Source: Patiria pectinifera (taxonomy: Eukaryota; Echinodermata; Asteroidea; Valvatida; Asterinidae). From it: a DNA stretch of 64,000 nucleotides. Location: positions 1,565,770 through 1,629,769 of the forward strand of contig CM057142.1 in NCBI GenBank assembly GCA_029964075.1, read 5' to 3'. The notes beneath the pieces are model-generated. The model was given only the letters and a program-made list of their open reading frames with translations. It was not told the origin of the DNA and ran no database searches. A program made the position numbers and the translations under genes. Positions 61,001 to 64,000 of the stretch are shown here, one piece after another. The first letter of the stretch is position 1. Every line of letters starts with the position of its first letter.

Positions 61001-64000
61001 TTGTTAGATAACATGATTTTTTTTCAGAAAAGAGAGAAATACTGAAAATTTTCAATGTTTTTTTCTCGCTGTTTTCATAAAATAATTTAATGGAAAAATT
61101 AGTCTGCAAAGGAATTACCTATAATACATGATTTAAGAAAGTAAAAAAAAGTCTGAAATTATTGGAAGAATCTTGTTCAGCCTTTGAAAACTGTTCTGCT
61201 GAGATAAAAAGGTTAGACCCATTGACTATTTTAATAATTTGCTTATATTTTTATATTTTAATAAAATATCTAAACTCTAAACTCATTTTTACAGCAAATT
61301 GCCCTACTAAACCCTAAAAACCTTAACCAGAAAAAAATTTAACAAAGAAGTAAGTCTTACCTGTCTGATCTTTCATTGCTTCCATCATCATTAAACGGGC
61401 CACTCCAGCCTCGGCAGACAACTGGGCAAAATCTTCCGTGTTCTCCACCCAAACTGGCTGCTCGTTCTCAATGCCATCATTTGAGTCTAGGCTACTCCAG
61501 CGATTCAGATCTCCCATTGCTGGAATGCCCCCTTCATCTGGACTGTCCTGGTTATCGGTGGCAGAAGTGGGATCATCCATGTGCTTACTGGTGTCAGAGG
61601 TGGGATTCTCTAAGATAGTAGATGCTGATGTTGGCTTGTCAAGGGTATATGTGTCAGAGCGCCTCATTGATGGTTCTGTGGGAGCTTCAGTTTGGGATGA
61701 TGGCTCGATTGTGAATGTGTCGGAGCTACGTTTTGTTAACTGAGGTTCTTTAGCTGATGATGATGAATCAAGATTTTCTGGGGGAGCTTGGATTTGATTA
61801 TAGCTACTGACCTCCATGGCTTCCCTATCATCTTTAATCTGCTGACTTTTTTTGTCTTGATGACCTTTAACTTGCTCTAATGGTGGAACACCCTCAGTGC
61901 CTTGACAATATGAAGATCCAAAAGATGATTTCTTTCCTGGGGAGACCACTCCGAGAGATGCTCCCATTTCTTTCTCATCAACTACATAAATACATTTTGT
62001 CAGTTCCATATTTCCAGTTTCCTCACTGGTGAAGTGACGAGTGGAATCAGCTTGAGGAGCTGCTGAGTCCTCAGGAGGATGCTGCATGATGCTCCTGCTG
62101 TCAATCCCTCCAACACATGTTGTAAGCTCCATCTTTCCTGTAACATCTTGAGCAAAGATGCGTGTCTGATCTGAGGTTTGAAAAAGATGAAGCTCATTGG
62201 CAGATTGTGGCATAGACTTATCGTTTATCCCACCAAGGCAAGTAGTCATCTCCATGGATGCAGTGTTTTCCGATGTAAAGATACGGGTGTGGTCTGTTGG
62301 AATTCGGGCTGTGGTTTGAGAGACCTGACATTTATCAGGAGACTGCGGCTTTGTCTTCTCATCAATCCCCCCAAGGCAAGTAGTCATCTCCATGGATGCA
62401 GTGTTATCCGATGTAAAGATGCGCGTCTGATCTGAAGGTTGGCGGCACATTGTTTGAGACAGATGGTCATCAGGACACTGCAATGTAGTTTTTTCAGTTA
62501 ACCCACCAATACACGTTGTCATTTCCATGGATGCAGTGTTATCTGATGAGTAGATGCAGGTCTGGTCTTGGGGATATTGTTGTTGAGACGTTGAACTGAT
62601 CACCAAGTTGGTATCTCTTGGTGACAATTTTATGTTCATCCCAAGTGAGCGATCTGGAAGACCATTATTTGTGCTGTCAGCAGCAGTTGATGCTTCTTCT
62701 GGTGATTCCTTAGAGAGGAGTCCTCCGACACATGCAGTCATCTCCATTCCTGTAGTGTCATCTGAAGTGAACACTTGTGTGTGTTCACCAAGGTTATGGG
62801 ACTGAGGTCTGGCTGCGAAAGTGGGTAGCTGAAGCCCGCCGATGCACTTTGTCATATCCATTCTTGCTGTGTCGTTAGAGCTGAATATCGTGGTATGGTC
62901 TCCAAGTTGTCTTGTGGTCTCCGCTCGACAAGAATCAGCTGACATCTTGGGAAATATCCCACCAATACAAGCTGTCATTTCCATTTTAGCCGCCATTTCC
63001 ATTTCGGCCATCCCATCTTCAGAATTGGTTCTCTGTACTCTCCGGCTGGATGAAACCAGTGATGGAAATGGTTTGAGAGAGCCAACACAAGTCGTTAATT
63101 CCATCTGTGCTGTCTCATCTGCAGAGAAGACTTGCGTCTTGTCAACCTGCTCTATTTGACGAAGTTGTGTGCCCACCATCTTAGAAGAATCCATAACCAT
63201 GCCTCCAATGCAAGTTGTCATTTCCATTCTGCCCGTGTCATCTGAAGTGAAGTTTCTGGTAAGGTCTTCTATTTGGATAGATGGCATTGAAGGTAGGGGT
63301 TCAAAAGATCCAACACAAGTTGTCAATTCCATGTGTGCCGTCTCGTCTGCGGTGAATATATGTGTCTTATCAACATGTTTTGTAGAAACCATTTCAGTGT
63401 CTTTCATCTTGGAAGCATCGACCAGCACACCTCCTAAGCAAGCTGTCATTTCCATCCGACCCGTGTCATCTGAAGTGAAGTTTCTCGTAAGGTCTTCAGG
63501 TTGGACTAATGGCAGAGTACTAGAGGCCACTCCGCCCATCCGTTTGACTGCCGCAGAGGATGATTTTGGTTCTACAACCAGACCACCAATACATGTCGTG
63601 AACTCCATACAACCAACATCTTCTGCCTTAAATATTTGGGTTTTATCCGATCCAGCTGGCTCAGCAACAATAGACTTCTCAAGCGGTTTATCGTCATGTT
63701 TTATTTGAACTTCACGAGATGGACCATCAACATAAGTGGTCTCATTTCTGATGGTATGGTCAGTAGCAAAAGGTTTAATGTTCTCTTGTTGAGCTACTTC
63801 TCTTTGTGACATGGAGGTGCCTAGTTTTGTGAAGGTTGTTTTCTCATCCAAGCATTCTGTCATCTCCATGGCTGCCATGTTATCGTCACGATGAAAGACT
63901 CTTGTCTTGTCTCCAGCAGCATCTTGGTTGCCGGTGATGGATGAAATTGAACCAACGACAGATTTGGTTACATTTCCTTGATAATTTAGGCAAGTAGTCA
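52098..64000 (-). CDS. KNL1: Kinetochore scaffold KNL1 (Spc105/CASC5), partial, 15 exons
   Basis: Outer-kinetochore scaffold of the KMN network; phosphorylated MELT repeats recruit BUB3-BUB1/BUBR1, and the C-terminal RWD domains bind the MIS12 complex. Exons: 61361-64000 (open to the edge), 60647-60807, 60239-60340, 59499-59608, 59082-59172, 58168-58284, 57084-57171, 56188-56341, 55395-55538, 54996-55096, 54629-54691, 54018-54121, 52917-53017, 52596-52721, 52098-52221. All are GT-AG with consistent phase, giving about 1408 residues in the window. The big exon holds 14 MELT-type repeats. Next come MRDFLEFVTISMPKGRRSVL and LSDFMEDHFIIKPKKELYEW, helical linkers, and charged coiled coil (EFIDRRKQLDQKQRQVEEIR, LKEEMRQCKEELAEAREKE). 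The end is RWD-like: NELVFTFLEDSLVLTVKLG, YPTTAALKM, YRHILTLNG, and FVKFWVTFHLVPGKYPFSVI, then a stop after DDPTF. The PP1-docking N-terminus lies off the right edge. Confidence 0.94.
53247..53483. mobile_element. Fold-back element in a KNL1 intron
   Basis: AAGATTTACGGCACCACCAT, then GTGACAAATCTCTT, at the left is mirrored by AAGAGATTTGTCACCTGGTC and TGCCGTAAATCTT at the right. Inner arms GGGGAAACTCAACGTTTCG and CGAAACGTTGAGTTTCCCC also pair, around a loop of about 70 bp. A compact 237-bp hairpin; probably a fold-back MITE. No target duplication was found. Confidence 0.75.
53671..53843. mobile_element. Short hAT-like MITE in a KNL1 intron
   Basis: A 173-bp element with ends CAGGGGTGTGA and TCACACCCCTG, flanked by TTAGCA on both sides (53665-53670 and 53844-53849). 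The interior is made of AGCTGAAA repeats in direct order. The CAGGGGT terminus resembles hAT elements, but only 6 bases of target duplication are visible. Confidence 0.62.
56488..57007. mobile_element. piggyBac-type MITE, copy 4 (KNL1 intron), inverted
   Basis: 520 bp, flanked by TTAA at 56484-56487 and 57008-57011. It starts AGGGAATATACATCATTTG and ends GCAAATGTTGTATTTTCCCT. Opposite orientation to copies 1-3. The core GGTCGGCCGACCAGCGTTGG is at about 56827. The right end lies 72 bp from a KNL1 exon (57084-57171). Confidence 0.78.
57594..57660 (-). mobile_element. SINE family B fragment
   Basis: On the minus strand: AGAGGTCGCAGATTTGACTC (degraded B box), then CTTGTTTCAGTTTACTTTGTTCAACC. It shares the TTTGTTCAAC tail with the copy at 57910-58004 and is partial. 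Confidence 0.45.
57910..58004 (+). mobile_element. tRNA-derived SINE (family B), KNL1 intron
   Basis: A box TGCTCAGTTGGTAGAGCACC, B box ACGTTCAAACCCCGC, then CTCCAGTCAATTTCTTTGTT and CAACTTTAAAG. The 5' acceptor strand does not pair with the 3' strand, so it is not a working tRNA. It pairs with the copy at 6050-6133 as a family. Confidence 0.7.
61990..64000 (-). repeat. MELT-repeat array of KNL1
   Basis: Fourteen complete repeats and the end of a fifteenth at the window edge. The shared form is T-[RHQ]-[IV]-F-x-S/A-[DE]-[DN]-T, then M-[ED]-[MLF]-T-[TAK]-C-[ILV]-G-[GS], about 50-70 residues apart. One repeat (about residue 290 of the visible part) has two MEM motifs in a row (MEMAAKMEMT). The nucleotide repeats are similar enough that unequal exchange is likely. 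Confidence 0.92.

Noticed and set aside
61376..63708. Long plus-strand ORFs opposite the KNL1 MELT exon
   Set aside because: They are antisense shadows of a repetitive coding exon: the same residues recur with the repeat period and no family is recognisable.

Overview
This is a window of animal nuclear DNA. Genes are split by GT-AG introns, the sequence is AT-rich, and it is crowded with short non-autonomous DNA transposons, tRNA-derived SINEs and decayed non-LTR retrotransposons. The gene set (POLA2, an IkB with ankyrin repeats, a PAR-type bZIP, MRPS12, KNL1) is metazoan. The palindrome TAGGCCTA recurs 12 times, and there is a sulfotransferase-fold gene of the kind usually mislabelled aminotransferase-like in marine invertebrates. 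From these I infer a marine invertebrate deuterostome, most likely an echinoderm. The species cannot be fixed from the sequence alone.

Layout, left to right. (1) 0.86-10.5 kb, minus: the first seven coding exons of POLA2, the DNA polymerase alpha-primase B subunit; its C-terminal half lies left of the window. The introns hold a nested LINE, MITEs and SINEs. E2F-like sites sit just upstream of the start. (2) 15.0-20.8 kb, minus: a complete four-exon IkB gene with a DSGIDS phosphodegron, a second DSG motif and six ankyrin repeats. NF-kB-type sites lie upstream and in its introns. (3) 21-26.4 kb: intergenic DNA with inverted-repeat elements. (4) 26.4-27.3 kb, plus: a single-exon sulfotransferase-like P-loop protein. 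(5) 33.3-34.3 kb, minus: a PAR/CES-2-type bZIP factor, with several TTACGTAA sites 4-6 kb upstream. (6) 42.9-43.3 kb, minus: mitochondrial ribosomal protein uS12m. (7) 48.7-50.2 kb, plus: a three-exon gene for a 117-residue protein I do not recognise, with an RFX X-box about 105 bp upstream of its ATG, suggesting a ciliary gene. (8) 52.1 kb to the right edge, minus: KNL1, the kinetochore scaffold, with 15 exons visible. They comprise a giant MELT-repeat exon of at least 2.6 kb, then linker, coiled-coil and RWD exons. The N-terminus lies right of the window.

All splice junctions given for POLA2, IkB, the 117-residue gene and KNL1 were checked by hand: every intron is GT-AG and the reading phase is preserved across each junction. 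POLA2 (replication) and KNL1 (mitosis) are cell-cycle genes, but nothing here suggests an operon or a functional cluster; the neighbours look like ordinary unrelated animal genes. The less usual material is regulatory (self-targeting sites next to IkB and bZIP, an X-box next to the unknown gene), structural (a KNL1 repeat with a conserved Cys-hydrophobic-Gly-Gly tail where the vertebrate SHT motif would be) and a set of MITE families with recognisable target-site duplications.
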